DNA of 64,000 bases from Achromobacter spanius (GCF_029637605.1 NZ_CP121261.1:3038001-3102000); one strand, 5' to 3'; shown: positions 16,546 to 25,850, counted from the first letter of the stretch. Program-made: numbers and translations. Notes: generated by a model not told the origin, from the sequence alone.

Positions 16546-17244
16546 ATGCTGGACGTAAGCACGATCAACCAATACTACGGCGGCAGCCACACGCTGCGCG
16601 GCGTGTCGATGTCGGTGCGCCAGGGCGAGTGCCTGGCGCTGCTGGGCCGCAACGGCGTGGGCAAGACCACGCTGCTGAAATGCGTGATGGGCGTGTTGCC
16701 CGTGGCCAGCGGCAACATCGCGTTCGACGGCGCCGACATCACGCGCCTGGCGCCCCACCAGCGCGCCGCGCGCGGCATGGCCTATGTGCCGCAGGGCCGC
16801 GACATCTTTGCGCGGCTGACGGTGGAAGAGAACATCCTGATGGGCATGGCGACGAAGCCCGCCGCCCGCGCGCGCCGCATCAAGGAAGAAGTCTTTGAAC
16901 TGTTTCCCGTGCTGAAAAGCATGCTGTCGCGGCGCGGCGGCGACTTGTCCGGCGGTCAGCAGCAACAGCTTGCGATTGCGCGCGCGTTGGTGGCCGAGCC
17001 CAAGCTCATCATCCTGGACGAGCCCACCGAAGGCATCCAGCCGTCCATCATCAAGGACATCGCGCGGGTGATCCACATGCTGCGCGAACGCGGCGACATC
17101 GCCATCCTGCTGTGCGAGCAGTACTTCGATTTCGCGCGCGAACTGGCCGACCAATTCGTCGTGCTGTCGCGCGGGGAAGTGGTGGCCAGCGGCGACCGCA
17201 GCGCCATCGACGGCGAGGACGTGCGTCGGCACTTGTCGGTATAG
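16546..17244 (+). CDS. urtE: Urea ABC transporter ATP-binding protein UrtE
   Basis: A 232-residue LivF-type ATPase with Walker A GRNGVGKTTL, signature LSGGQQQQLAIARAL and Walker B LIILDEPTEGIQPS. The last is the form seen in UrtE rather than in amino-acid LivF. It completes the importer; a hairpin at 17269-17304 follows. Confidence 0.96.
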   Translation: MLDVSTINQYYGGSHTLRGVSMSVRQGECLALLGRNGVGKTTLLKCVMGVLPVASGNIAFDGADITRLAPHQRAARGMAYVPQGRDIFARLTVEENILMGMATKPAARARRIKEEVFELFPVLKSMLSRRGGDLSGGQQQQLAIARALVAEPKLIILDEPTEGIQPSIIKDIARVIHMLRERGDIAILLCEQYFDFARELADQFVVLSRGEVVASGDRSAIDGEDVRRHLSV

Positions 17245-17268
17245 CTGCGGGCTAACGGAAACGCCATG

Positions 17269-17304
17269 AGGAAATAGACGCGGACGGGCGTCTTAATATT
17301 TCCT
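17269..17304 (+). terminator. Likely terminator after urtE
   Basis: AGGAAAT and AGACGC (17269-17281) pair with GCGTCT and ATTTCCT (17288-17304) around a six-base loop, with a TAAT bulge on the right arm. A short T-rich stretch lies in and after the right arm. It sits 25 bp after the urtE stop and before the copper operon. Confidence 0.5.
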
Positions 17305-17351
17305 TGATACTGCGCACGCATCGGAAAACTGCTCCGATATAATTCCGCTCC

Positions 17352-17777
17352 ATGTGCTTCGCTACTTTCCTGACCCGCCCCAACCTGTGGATCGCGCTTG
17401 CCGCGATCCTGTGGGCGTCGTTGGCGCCGTCGCTAGCCCATGCCTTGAGCCTGTCGCCTGACGGCCATCACTTCCATCGCATCAGCGTTGAATACTGCGT
17501 CAGCGAAGGTGAAGCCAGCGGCACCCTGACGCTGGAAGTGCCACACAACGACTCGCACGACGACTCGCACAGCAGCAAGGCCGATGACGCCCATGGCGAT
17601 CATCATTGCCCGCTGTGCCGCAACCCCCAAGCCGACGTGAGCATCCTGCCCGCGCCCGTGCCCGTGGTGCCCGCCCCCGTGGGCCGCGCCATCACCTACC
17701 CGCCGCTGTTCTTCCTGGCGGAAAACTCCCTTCATGCCTGGAGCGCGGTACAGCCGCGCGCACCGCCCGCAAACTAA
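17352..17777 (+). CDS. cruR: DUF2946 copper-responsive leader protein CruR
   Basis: A 141-residue DUF2946 protein. A hydrophobic N-terminal segment (11-31) is followed by a His/Asp-rich stretch, the metal motif HHCPLC (C86, C89) and a C-terminal RAPP motif (136-139) three residues from the end. In Bordetella pertussis, CruR (bp2923) has the same CXXC and RAPP elements. There the nascent peptide senses copper, and translation arrest at RAPP controls Rho-dependent termination ahead of bfrG. The same order, DUF2946 - TonB receptor - PepSY protein, is present here. No ribosome site precedes the ATG, and a TATAAT box ends only 8 bp upstream, so the message may be leaderless. Confidence 0.88.
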   Translation: MCFATFLTRPNLWIALAAILWASLAPSLAHALSLSPDGHHFHRISVEYCVSEGEASGTLTLEVPHNDSHDDSHSSKADDAHGDHHCPLCRNPQADVSILPAPVPVVPAPVGRAITYPPLFFLAENSLHAWSAVQPRAPPAN

Positions 17778-17793
17778 GCGGGGCTACGGTTGT

Positions 17794-17844
17794 CTGCCGC
17801 AGAGGTTTACCGACACGTCGGTTTCCCGTCATTGCTTGCGGCAG
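17794..17844 (+). promoter_or_regulatory. Stem-loop in the cruR-bfrG spacer
   Basis: CTGCCGCA (17794-17801) pairs perfectly with TGCGGCAG (17837-17844), and an inner CCGAC-AC-GTCGG hairpin is nested inside. A C-rich, G-poor segment follows (about 17845-17890), as expected of a Rho loading region. It lies 17 bp after the cruR stop in the 239-bp gap before the TonB receptor, where termination occurs in the B. pertussis system. No other gene is in the gap. Confidence 0.5.
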
Positions 17845-18016
17845 CGCCATGCGCCCACGCCACCGTCTCCCCTGACACGCACGACTAGCGGCTTCTGCCG
17901 CCAGGCTTAGCGCCGTCGACATCAGACCCTTGCGACTCGTCGCGCCCCGCTTATCCAAAGCGGCGCGCTGGATGCGCTCGCCCGTTTGCTCGTTTGCTCG
18001 TTTGCCGACCTCCGAC

Positions 18017-20218
18017 ATGAAACACACGACTCTCTATGCCTTGCTGCTGAGCGCCATCGCCGGCAGTCCGGCCCTGACCCTGGCCGCCGAACCCGCCGTG
18101 AAGATTCTGGCGCCCACCACCGTCTACGGCGCGGACCACGCCGCACCTGCCCCCAACGGCGTGATCGACCTGGACGCCCACGACAGCACCGGCAGCCGCC
18201 TGGGCCTGACGCTGCGCGAAACGCCGGCCAGCGTCACCGTGATCTCGCGCGAGCAGATCGAAGCGCGCGGCTCATTGAACACGCAAGAAATCGCGCGCGG
18301 CATCCCCGGCGTGGACAACGCCTCGCCCCCGGGCAATGCCGGCGCGGTCAGCTACCGCGGCTTCTCGGGCGGCCAGGTGTCGCAATTGTTCAACGGCATT
18401 TCCGTGCAGTACGACGCCATTGCCGGACGCCCCGTCGATAGCTGGATCTACGACCGCGTCGAGGCCATTGGCGGCCCCGCCACCTTTCTGTTCGGCGCGG
18501 GCGCGGTGGGTGGCGCCATCAACTACGTGACCAAGCTGCCCGAACGCGACACCTTTTACGACGCGCAGTTCCGGCTGGGCTCGTTCAACAGCCAGCAGTA
18601 TTCCATCGGCCTGAACCAGCAGTTGGCGGGCGATGCCGGCGGCCAAGGCCATTACCTGCGCATCGACGCCAACACCGGTTCCAGCCACGGCTGGGTCGAC
18701 GGCAACCATAGCCGCGCCACCCAGGTGGCCGCGTCCTTGCTGTCGGACCTGGGCGCCGACGTCACCCAGACCTTCGCCTTTGAGTTCCAGCGCGAACAGG
18801 TTGACCGCCCCTACTGGGGCACGCCGCTGAAGACCAACGCCAACGGCGTGGTGCAAGGCGAAGGCCACATCATGGATGGCACGCGCTTCAAGAATTACAA
18901 CGTGAATGACGGCCTGTACGAGCAGTCGGTGCTGTGGGCGCGTTCCGTGACCGAATGGCGCGCGGGGTCGAACCTGACGTTGAAGAACACGCTGTACCAC
19001 TACCGCGCGGACCGCGACTTCCGCAACCTGGAAAGCTATCGCTTCAACGCGGATAACAGCCTGGTACTGCGTTCGGGCGCGCTGCTGCAACGGCACGAGC
19101 AGCGCCTGATCGGCAACCGCGTCGAAGGGCTCTACCGCTCTTCCATCGCGGGCCTGCGCAGCGACTGGTCGTTCGGCGCCGACATCAGCCAGAACAAGGT
19201 CACGCGCTTTCCCACCAGCCTGTCCGGCCAGGTGGACGCCGTGGACCCCTACGACTTTTCGGCGGGCGATTTCTACGACATTCCCGGCATGACGCGCGGC
19301 CACAAGCCTGACCGCGAGAACCGCATCCGCACCTTTGCGTTGACGCTGGAAAACCGCACGCAAGTGCTGCCCGGCGTGGCCATTGTGTCGGCGCTGCGCA
19401 AGGACTTCATCGACCTGGACCTGACCAACCGCCGCGCCGTCACCGCCACGTCACCCGCCAGCGCGCAGCGCAGCTATTCGCCCTTGACCGGGCGCCTGGG
19501 CGTGAACTGGGAGATCAGCCCGGAAGCATCGCTGTACGCACAGTACGCCACCGCGGCCGATCCCCCGTCGGGCCTGATGGCCACCGCGTCATTCGCCGAC
19601 GTGCTGAACAACGACAAGCTCACCACCGGCACGCAGGCCGAGGTGGGCGGCAAGTTCAACTTCTGGGATGGGCGCGGCGCGGCCACCGTGTCGGTCTACG
19701 AGATCAAGCGCAAGAACCTGGCGACGTCCGACCCCAACAACCCCGGCGTCAGCGTGCCGGTGGGCGCGCAGTCCGCGCGCGGCGTGGAACTGGCGGGCGG
19801 TTTGCAACTGACGTCCAAGCTGTCGCTGCAAGGCAACGTGGCTTTTGTGGACCCCAAGTACGACGACTTCACGCAGTCGGTCGGTGGCGCTTCGGTATCA
19901 CGCAACGGCAAGGTGCCAACCAACACGCCGCGCCGCCTGGCCAACGTGTGGGTGGACTACGCCTTCGTGCCGGACTGGAACGCCAGCGTCGCGGCGCGCT
20001 ACGTGGGCCGTACGTATGCGGACGCGGCCAACACGGTGTGGGCGCCGTCCTACACGGTGTTTGACGCGGCGCTGTCGCACCGGATCAATCGCAACGTGGA
20101 CGCGACCTTCCGCGTGCGCAACCTGACCGACAAGGTCTACGCCGCGAACGCCAGCCCCACGATGTTCTACCTGGGCGCGCCGCGTTCGGTGGAACTGAGC
20201 TTGCAAATGCGGTTCTGA
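18017..20218 (+). CDS. bfrG: TonB-dependent receptor, BfrG-like, copper-linked
   Basis: A 733-residue outer-membrane receptor. The chosen ATG 18017 opens a normal signal peptide (about residues 1-25, ending LAAEP); a frame from 17930 lacks one. The plug lies at about 60-190 (RETPASVTVISREQIEARG, FLFGAGAVGGAINYVTKLP) and the 22-strand barrel ends in the aromatic QMRF. There is no STN signalling domain. Position after cruR and before a PepSY gene matches the bp2923-bfrG-bp2921 operon of B. pertussis, which copper down-regulates. Uptake of a copper or other metal complex is inferred. No clear ribosome site precedes the ATG. Confidence 0.85.
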   Translation: MKHTTLYALLLSAIAGSPALTLAAEPAVKILAPTTVYGADHAAPAPNGVIDLDAHDSTGSRLGLTLRETPASVTVISREQIEARGSLNTQEIARGIPGVDNASPPGNAGAVSYRGFSGGQVSQLFNGISVQYDAIAGRPVDSWIYDRVEAIGGPATFLFGAGAVGGAINYVTKLPERDTFYDAQFRLGSFNSQQYSIGLNQQLAGDAGGQGHYLRIDANTGSSHGWVDGNHSRATQVAASLLSDLGADVTQTFAFEFQREQVDRPYWGTPLKTNANGVVQGEGHIMDGTRFKNYNVNDGLYEQSVLWARSVTEWRAGSNLTLKNTLYHYRADRDFRNLESYRFNADNSLVLRSGALLQRHEQRLIGNRVEGLYRSSIAGLRSDWSFGADISQNKVTRFPTSLSGQVDAVDPYDFSAGDFYDIPGMTRGHKPDRENRIRTFALTLENRTQVLPGVAIVSALRKDFIDLDLTNRRAVTATSPASAQRSYSPLTGRLGVNWEISPEASLYAQYATAADPPSGLMATASFADVLNNDKLTTGTQAEVGGKFNFWDGRGAATVSVYEIKRKNLATSDPNNPGVSVPVGAQSARGVELAGGLQLTSKLSLQGNVAFVDPKYDDFTQSVGGASVSRNGKVPTNTPRRLANVWVDYAFVPDWNASVAARYVGRTYADAANTVWAPSYTVFDAALSHRINRNVDATFRVRNLTDKVYAANASPTMFYLGAPRSVELSLQMRF

Positions 20219-20241
20219 CGAACGCGCTTAAGGGGAATGCC

Positions 20242-21786
20242 ATGAGCGCCACGTCCACACGCCAAGCCGCAAGTAAGCCCGCCCGCCGCGCCGGGCCGCC
20301 GCTGTCCTCGCGCCTCAAGCGATGGCTCTACCTGATCCATCGCTGGGCCGGCATCGTGCTGTGCCTGTTCTTCGCCATGTGGTTTATTTCCGGTGTGGTG
20401 ATGATGTACGTGGGCTACCCCAAGCTGACGCCGCAGGAACGGCTGACGCACCTGGCGCCGCTGGATGCCGCCGCCATCGCCATCACCCCCGCCCAGGCGC
20501 TGGCGGCGGCGGGCTCCCGCGACACAAGCGGCTTGAGCCTGGCCGCCACGCGGGCCGGCGCGCCGGTCTATCTGGTGCCTGGCGCCCCGCGCACGGCGCC
20601 CAAGGTGGTGGACGCCGCCAGCGGCGCGCTGCTGCCACCCGCCGACGCGGCCGTGGCCAAAGCAACCGCGCTGGCGTGGTTTGGCGGCCAATACGCCGCG
20701 CGTCATCAGGAGACGGTGGATGAAGACGTCTACACCCACTCCGGGTCACTGGATGTGCACCGGCCGCTGCACCGCGTCGACATGGACGACCCGGCGCGTA
20801 CGCGGCTGTACGTATCGTCGGCCACCGGCGCGGTGGTGCTGGACGCCACGCGCAACGAACGCGCCTGGAACTACGCGGGCGCGTGGATCCATTGGCTGTA
20901 TCCGTTGCGCGGCAATGCGCTGGATCGCTGGTGGCACGACGTGGTGGTGTGGCTGTCGGTGGCCGGCGTGGTGCTGGCGCTGACGGGCACCGTCGTGGGC
21001 CTCCTGCGCTGGCGCTTTTCGCGCCCCTACGCCACGGGCAGCCGTTCGCCCTACCGCGAAAGCATGATGCGATGGCATCACATCAGCGGCCTGCTGTTTG
21101 CCGCCATCACCATTACCTGGATCTTCAGCGGCCTGATGTCGATGAACCCGTGGAAGCTCTTCACCAGCACAGCGGCGCCGCTGGCATACAGTGCCTACGC
21201 TGGTCCCCCGGCCGACGCGCCGCTGGCCGCGCCGCGCGAACTGATCGCCGCCCTGCCCAGCGCCCCGCGCGAATTGGTGTGGACCCGCGCGGCCGGCAAG
21301 GACGTGGCGTTGGCGCGCACTACCGTGGGCGCGCCGCGCGTGCTGTCGGCCATCGACGCCACACCCTCTACGTTCGCCGAAAGCGACTTGCGCGAGGCCG
21401 CTACGCGCCTGCTGCCGGGCGCCAAGGTACGCGAGGTCCAGGTGCTGACTCATTACGACTTCTATTACTACGCACGCGACGCGCACGCCATGCTGGGCCA
21501 TGTGGAAAAGCCGCTGCCCATCTGGCGCGTGGTCTACGACAACCCGCAAGCCACCTGGGTCTATCTGGATCCGGCCACCAGCCAGATCGTGGGCCAGCAA
21601 GACCGCAGCAATCGCGTCAGCCGCTGGCTGTTCTCGTTTCTGCACAGTTGGGACTGGACCGGCCTGTTGTCACGCCGGCCCTTATGGGATGTCTTGCTGA
21701 TCGTCCTGAGCCTGGGCGGCGCCGCGTTGACCCTGACCGGGGTTGTAGTTGGGTGGCGTCGGCTGGGCAAGAAGCTGGGAGGATGA
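20242..21786 (+). CDS. PepSY-associated transmembrane protein
   Basis: A 514-residue inner-membrane protein with about four membrane segments: near residues 33-58 (IHRWAGIVLCLFFAMWFISG), 235-255, 285-305 (WHHISGLLFAAITITWIFSG) and 475-500. Large periplasmic PepSY-like loops lie between them, and several histidines near the membrane face suit heme or metal contact. It is the third gene of the cruR operon and the counterpart of bp2921. Such proteins often accompany TonB receptors and may be involved in reduction or release of imported metal; the function is not established. Confidence 0.85.
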   Translation: MSATSTRQAASKPARRAGPPLSSRLKRWLYLIHRWAGIVLCLFFAMWFISGVVMMYVGYPKLTPQERLTHLAPLDAAAIAITPAQALAAAGSRDTSGLSLAATRAGAPVYLVPGAPRTAPKVVDAASGALLPPADAAVAKATALAWFGGQYAARHQETVDEDVYTHSGSLDVHRPLHRVDMDDPARTRLYVSSATGAVVLDATRNERAWNYAGAWIHWLYPLRGNALDRWWHDVVVWLSVAGVVLALTGTVVGLLRWRFSRPYATGSRSPYRESMMRWHHISGLLFAAITITWIFSGLMSMNPWKLFTSTAAPLAYSAYAGPPADAPLAAPRELIAALPSAPRELVWTRAAGKDVALARTTVGAPRVLSAIDATPSTFAESDLREAATRLLPGAKVREVQVLTHYDFYYYARDAHAMLGHVEKPLPIWRVVYDNPQATWVYLDPATSQIVGQQDRSNRVSRWLFSFLHSWDWTGLLSRRPLWDVLLIVLSLGGAALTLTGVVVGWRRLGKKLGG

Positions 21787-21950
21787 AACAGAAGGATGAC
21801 GCTGAAGGCTCATCCCGAAGCACTATCCAGACAAATAACGAAGCGCGTGTCCAGAAGTAAAAGCCCGCACTCCGCCGCATTTTGTAAGCGGACTGACGGG
21901 TAACCCCACTACCATCGCGACTATTGATTATTACGCTGCGATGACGTGTC

Positions 21951-22556
21951 ATGAATGCTCTGGATGCTTTGAACCATGCCCTGTTTCTGTCGATCAACGC
22001 CGACCCGGCCACCGCCGCCTGGCAGATCCAGGCCGCCTTGCTGCTGGCCAACCGATTGATCCTGTTCGTACCGGGCGCGCTGGTGGCGATGTGGCTGTGG
22101 GGCGGGCAGGCGCAACGCAGCCTGGCCCTGAAAGTGCTGGCCAGCATTGGCGCGGCGTTGTTCATCAGCTACCTGTGCGGCGCGCTGTGGCCGCAGCCGC
22201 GTCCCTTTGTGCTGGGCCTGGGCCACGCCTTTTTCCCGCACAAGGCCACCTCGTCATTCCCCAGCAACCACACCATCATCATCGCCACGTTTGCGTTCGC
22301 GCTGATCTTCGACCGGCGCTGGGCGGGCTGGGGTTGGGCAGCGCTGCTGGCCGCCGTGGTCGTGGGCACGTCACGCGTATACCTGGGCGTGCACTTTCCC
22401 CTGGACATCGCAGGCGGCCTGATCCTGGCGCCCGTCGCGGCAGCAGCCACCGCGGCGGTGTGGAACCGCGTTGGCGCGCCGCTGACGCTGGCCGCGCAAG
22501 CCATCTACCGCAAGCTGCTGGCCATGCCGATTGCGCGCGGCTGGATCCGCGCGTAG
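21951..22556 (+). CDS. PAP2-family membrane phosphatase, undecaprenyl-diphosphatase-like
   Basis: A 201-residue inner-membrane protein with five or six predicted membrane helices and the three PAP2 catalytic motifs: a short WPQPRPF first motif, SFPSNHT with the catalytic histidine, and SRVYLGVHFPLDIAGG. Size and motif spacing resemble BcrC/YbjG, which recycle undecaprenyl diphosphate during cell-wall synthesis. It stands alone, convergent with a Bug protein gene. No clear ribosome site is seen. Confidence 0.85.
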   Translation: MNALDALNHALFLSINADPATAAWQIQAALLLANRLILFVPGALVAMWLWGGQAQRSLALKVLASIGAALFISYLCGALWPQPRPFVLGLGHAFFPHKATSSFPSNHTIIIATFAFALIFDRRWAGWGWAALLAAVVVGTSRVYLGVHFPLDIAGGLILAPVAAAATAAVWNRVGAPLTLAAQAIYRKLLAMPIARGWIRA

Positions 22557-22629
22557 CGGCTTCCACTGCAAACCGGGGAGCGGACCGGGGAGCGGACCGA
22601 GCAGCCAACCAAGCCGCGAACCCGCAAGC

Positions 22630-23613
22630 TCAGTTGATCGCCACGTTCGCGTCCTTCACCAGCTTGGCGTAATTCGCGGTGTCCGTGCCGATGCGGGCGC
22701 GCATCTGCGCCGGCGTATCGCCGATAGGCACCGCGCCAATCTCGGCCATGCGGCGCGAGAAATCGGGCGACTTGATGATCTTCACCATCTCGGCATTCAG
22801 CCGAGTCACCACGTCCTTGGGCACGGCGGCCGGCGCCAGCACGCCGAACCAGGTGCCCATGTTGAAGGGCTTCAGGCCGGCCTCTTCCATCGTCGGCACG
22901 TTGGGCAGCGCCTCTGAACGCTTATTGGTGGTAACCGCCAGCGCCCGCAGCTTGCCGCTTTGTATGTGCGCCAGCACGGGCGTGATGGTGTCGAACGACA
23001 TATCGATCTGCCCGCCCAGCAGGTCCGTCGTCAGCGGCCCGCTGCCCTTGTACGGCACATGCAGCAGCTTGACGTGGCCTTCTTGCTCAAACTGCGCGCC
23101 AATCAAATGCTGCCCGGTGCCCATGCCGTTGGACCCGAAGGTCAGCTTGCCGGGCGCGGCCTGCGCCAGTTTCAACAAACCTTGCACGGTGGTCGCGTCC
23201 AGCTTGGGGTTGACGACCAACACATTGGGCACCAGCGCCACCGTGGTGACCGGCGCGAAGTCCTTTTGGAAGTCGTAATGCAGGCTCTTGTAGACGCTGG
23301 TGGCAATGGTGTGATGCACCGCGCCCATCAGCAAGGTGTAGCCGTCGGGCGCGGCCTTGGCCACGTAATCCGCGCCCAGGGTCGAGCCCGCGCCGGGCTT
23401 GTTTTCCACCACCACCGGCTGGCCCAGGCTTTTGCTTAGCTCCTGGCCCAGCGCGCGCGCCAACACGTCGGTGGTGCCCCCCGCCGGAAACGGCACCACC
23501 AGGCTGATCGGCTTGGTGGGATACGTCTGTGCAACAGCCATGCCGCCTGCCAGCGGCAGGCTGAACAGGCACGCGAACGCCAACGCGCGCGCGCGGGTAA
23601 TTTGCTTGGACAT
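22630..23613 (-). CDS. Bug/TctC-family extracytoplasmic solute-binding protein
   Basis: A 327-residue periplasmic protein with a signal peptide ending MAVAQ (residue 29). The Bug signature is complete: YPTKPISLVVPFPAGGTTD, the VVVENKPGAGST strand, FGSNGMGTGQHL and the VPYKGSGPLTTDLLGGQIDM ligand loop. Bug proteins bind small carboxylates or amides and work with TctAB-type or other permeases. It is 67 bp downstream of a tartrate dehydrogenase gene on the same strand, so a hydroxy-dicarboxylate ligand is a reasonable guess. A GGAGACAAGC ribosome site precedes the start. Confidence 0.93.
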   Translation of the reverse strand: MSKQITRARALAFACLFSLPLAGGMAVAQTYPTKPISLVVPFPAGGTTDVLARALGQELSKSLGQPVVVENKPGAGSTLGADYVAKAAPDGYTLLMGAVHHTIATSVYKSLHYDFQKDFAPVTTVALVPNVLVVNPKLDATTVQGLLKLAQAAPGKLTFGSNGMGTGQHLIGAQFEQEGHVKLLHVPYKGSGPLTTDLLGGQIDMSFDTITPVLAHIQSGKLRALAVTTNKRSEALPNVPTMEEAGLKPFNMGTWFGVLAPAAVPKDVVTRLNAEMVKIIKSPDFSRRMAEIGAVPIGDTPAQMRARIGTDTANYAKLVKDANVAIN

Positions 23614-23680
23614 GCTTGTCTCCTTGGATTACGAATGAACTTCGCTTCTTGTTGTATTGCCGGCCAGGCGCCCTCCAGCG

Positions 23681-24766
23681 CTATGCCGCTTTTACTGCCT
23701 TGCCCTGCGCCAGCCGCGCGCACACCGCGGCCGTGACATCTTCGGTGGTGGCCTGGCCGCCCAGGTCGCGCGTGTGCAGCGCGGGCGTGCCGGTGACTTG
23801 TTCGATGGCTTGCATCAAGCGTGCCGCCGCATCGTTTTCGCCCAAATGCTCAAGCAGCATCACCACCGACCAGAACGTGCCGACCGGATTCGCCAGGCCC
23901 TGGCCCATGATGTCGAAGGCCGACCCGTGGATGGGTTCGAACATGGACGGGTAACGGCGTTCGGGGTCGATGTTGCCGGTGGGCGCAATGCCCAGGCTGC
24001 CGGCCAGGGCCGCGGCCAGGTCGCTGAGGATGTCGGCATGCAGGTTGGTGGCAACGATGGTGTCCAGCGACCCGGGCCGGTTGACCATGCGCGCCGTGGC
24101 CGCGTCCACCAATTCCTTGTCCCAGGTCACGTCCGGAAATTCACGGCTGACTTGCAGCGCGATCTCGTCCCACATCACCATGGCATGGCGCTGCGCGTTG
24201 GACTTGGTGACCACGGTAAGCAGCTTGCGCGGCCGCGATTGCGCCAGCTTGAAGGCAAAGCGCAGGATGCGTTCGACCCCGGCGCGCGTCATGATCGATA
24301 CGTCGGTGGCGGCTTCGATGGGATGGCCCTGATGCACGCGCCCGCCCACGCCGGAGTATTCGCCCTCGGAGTTTTCGCGCACGATGACCCAGTTCAGTTG
24401 CTCGGGCGTGCAGCGCTTGAGCGGCGCGTCGATGCCGGGCAGGATGCGCGTGGGGCGCACGTTGGCGTACTGGTCAAAGCCCTGGCAGATCTTCAGGCGC
24501 AAGCCCCACAGGGTGATGTGGTCGGCAATGTCGGGGTCGCCCGCCGAGCCGAACAGAATCGCGTCTTTGTCGCGCAATGCGTCCAGGCCATCGGCCGGCA
24601 TCATCACGCCGTGCTGGCGGTAGTAGTCGCCGCCCCAGTCGAAATTCTGGAACTCGAAATGCAGTCCGCCTTCGTCGGCCAGGGCCTGCAAGACGCGCTG
24701 GCCGGCCGGAATGACTTCCTTGCCGATGCCGTCGCCGGGAATGGTTGCGATGCGATAGGTCTTCAT
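23681..24766 (-). CDS. ttuC: Tartrate dehydrogenase/decarboxylase
   Basis: 361 residues from ATG 24766; a frame reaching 24841 would add a non-homologous leader. It is a beta-decarboxylating dehydrogenase of the isocitrate/isopropylmalate group: N-terminal YRIATIPGDGIGKEVIP, VRENSEGEYSGVGGR, the metal-binding region TIVATNLHADILSDLAA and the NAD loop FEPIHGSAFDIMGQG. The WDWGG-type FDWGGDYYRQHG segment is typical of tartrate dehydrogenase (TtuC/YeaU), which oxidises tartrate or D-malate. It is likely cotranscribed with the Bug protein downstream. Confidence 0.9.
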   Translation of the reverse strand: MKTYRIATIPGDGIGKEVIPAGQRVLQALADEGGLHFEFQNFDWGGDYYRQHGVMMPADGLDALRDKDAILFGSAGDPDIADHITLWGLRLKICQGFDQYANVRPTRILPGIDAPLKRCTPEQLNWVIVRENSEGEYSGVGGRVHQGHPIEAATDVSIMTRAGVERILRFAFKLAQSRPRKLLTVVTKSNAQRHAMVMWDEIALQVSREFPDVTWDKELVDAATARMVNRPGSLDTIVATNLHADILSDLAAALAGSLGIAPTGNIDPERRYPSMFEPIHGSAFDIMGQGLANPVGTFWSVVMLLEHLGENDAAARLMQAIEQVTGTPALHTRDLGGQATTEDVTAAVCARLAQGKAVKAA

Positions 24767-24842
24767 GGCCGACAGGGCTCCTTGCTGATAAGGGTCTGTC
24801 GGCAATGTACCGAGCGCCGCGCGCCATGCGCGCAGCGCCATT

Positions 24843-24877
24843 CACAACATCTTCAACTTCAGGTTGAAGATGTTGTG
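24843..24877 (-). terminator. Perfect 15-bp hairpin between DUF3829 and tartrate dehydrogenase genes
   Basis: CACAACATCTTCAAC (24843-24857) is the exact complement of GTTGAAGATGTTGTG (24863-24877) around a five-base loop. It begins 8 bp after the stop of the minus-strand DUF3829 gene. No T-run follows, so its strength as an intrinsic terminator is uncertain, but it may separate that gene from ttuC. Confidence 0.55.
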
Positions 24878-24884
24878 CCGGAGA

Positions 24885-25850
24885 TCAGCAGCGGCTGACG
24901 TTCAGATTGTTGATCAGGTTGTTGAAGTTCTGGCGCAGGCCATAGGCGTCGTCGACGATGGTGGGGCGCATCATCTTGAAGGCGCCCGTGCGCGCGGCGT
25001 CTTCCTTGTAGCGGCCGCTTTCCGTGTGCTCCAGCACCTTGCGCCCCGCCGCCAGGAAGGCGTTGGCTTGCATCATCGTGCTGGCGCAACCCTTGGGGTT
25101 GGCTTCGCGGGTCTTCTTGTCAAAGCCCAGCGCCATCTCGTTGAGCTTGTCCAGGTCTTGCTTGAAGGCGTCCTTCTTGTCGCCCAGGCCGGTGCCGTCA
25201 AAAATGCCGGTCGCCTGATTCAGCGTGGACTTGCCGTAATACACCATGCCGGCGCGGTAGTACGCCACGGTATCCTTCTTGGCCTTTTCAAACGCTTCCT
25301 TGGTGTTGGCGGTGTCCTTCACCGAAATGCCGTGATAGAAGGCGCTTTCGGCCTTGGCCACCTCGGTCAGCGCGGCCACGTAGGCCGGGCTCTTTTCACG
25401 TGCCAGCGCGCCGTTGTCCGACAGGAAGGTCTTGGCGGCGGCGTAGTTCTGCAGGTCGGTGCTAAGCGGAGCCAGCTTGCCCAAAGCCTGCGCGAAGTCC
25501 TTGGCAGCGGCGTCGATCTCGGGAATGGCGGGCTGCATCGCCAGGGCCTTTTCCAGCTTTTCCTTGGTGCGCAACACCATGATGTCGTTGCCGATGACGT
25601 AGTCCTTCACGGGCTTCTTGTCGGCCAGCTTGGGCACCATGTACTGCTCGTACTGGTCCAGCGTTTCTTCAAACGACTGGTTGATGCCGTTGGCCGTATC
25701 GACGTACTGGTTGTACTTGATGATCTCGGCCTGGGCGGTGCTGGCTTCGGCGGTTTTCGCTTCCGGCTTGGCGTTGTCGTCGCCGCACGCGGCGAGCATC
25801 AACGTGGCGGCTAACAGGGCGGACATGCACAAGGGGCGCGACATAAACAT
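24885..25850 (-). CDS. DUF3829 (YiiG-like) lipoprotein
   Basis: A 321-residue protein with a lipoprotein signal: LMLAAC with the lipid-bearing cysteine at residue 22, followed by Gly-Asp-Asp, which could favour inner-membrane retention by the +2 rule if that Asp is counted. The mature part is helical and charged, with the DUF3829 layout (YNQYVDTANGINQSFEETL near the start, NNLINNLNVSRC at the end). The function is unknown. It is monocistronic, bounded by a hairpin downstream and divergent from alkA. Confidence 0.85.
   Translation of the reverse strand: MFMSRPLCMSALLAATLMLAACGDDNAKPEAKTAEASTAQAEIIKYNQYVDTANGINQSFEETLDQYEQYMVPKLADKKPVKDYVIGNDIMVLRTKEKLEKALAMQPAIPEIDAAAKDFAQALGKLAPLSTDLQNYAAAKTFLSDNGALAREKSPAYVAALTEVAKAESAFYHGISVKDTANTKEAFEKAKKDTVAYYRAGMVYYGKSTLNQATGIFDGTGLGDKKDAFKQDLDKLNEMALGFDKKTREANPKGCASTMMQANAFLAAGRKVLEHTESGRYKEDAARTGAFKMMRPTIVDDAYGLRQNFNNLINNLNVSRC

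Noticed and set aside
22560..22605. Two copies of CCGGGGAGCGGA after the PAP2 gene
   Set aside because: It is a short GC-rich slippage repeat between convergent genes, with no sign of function.
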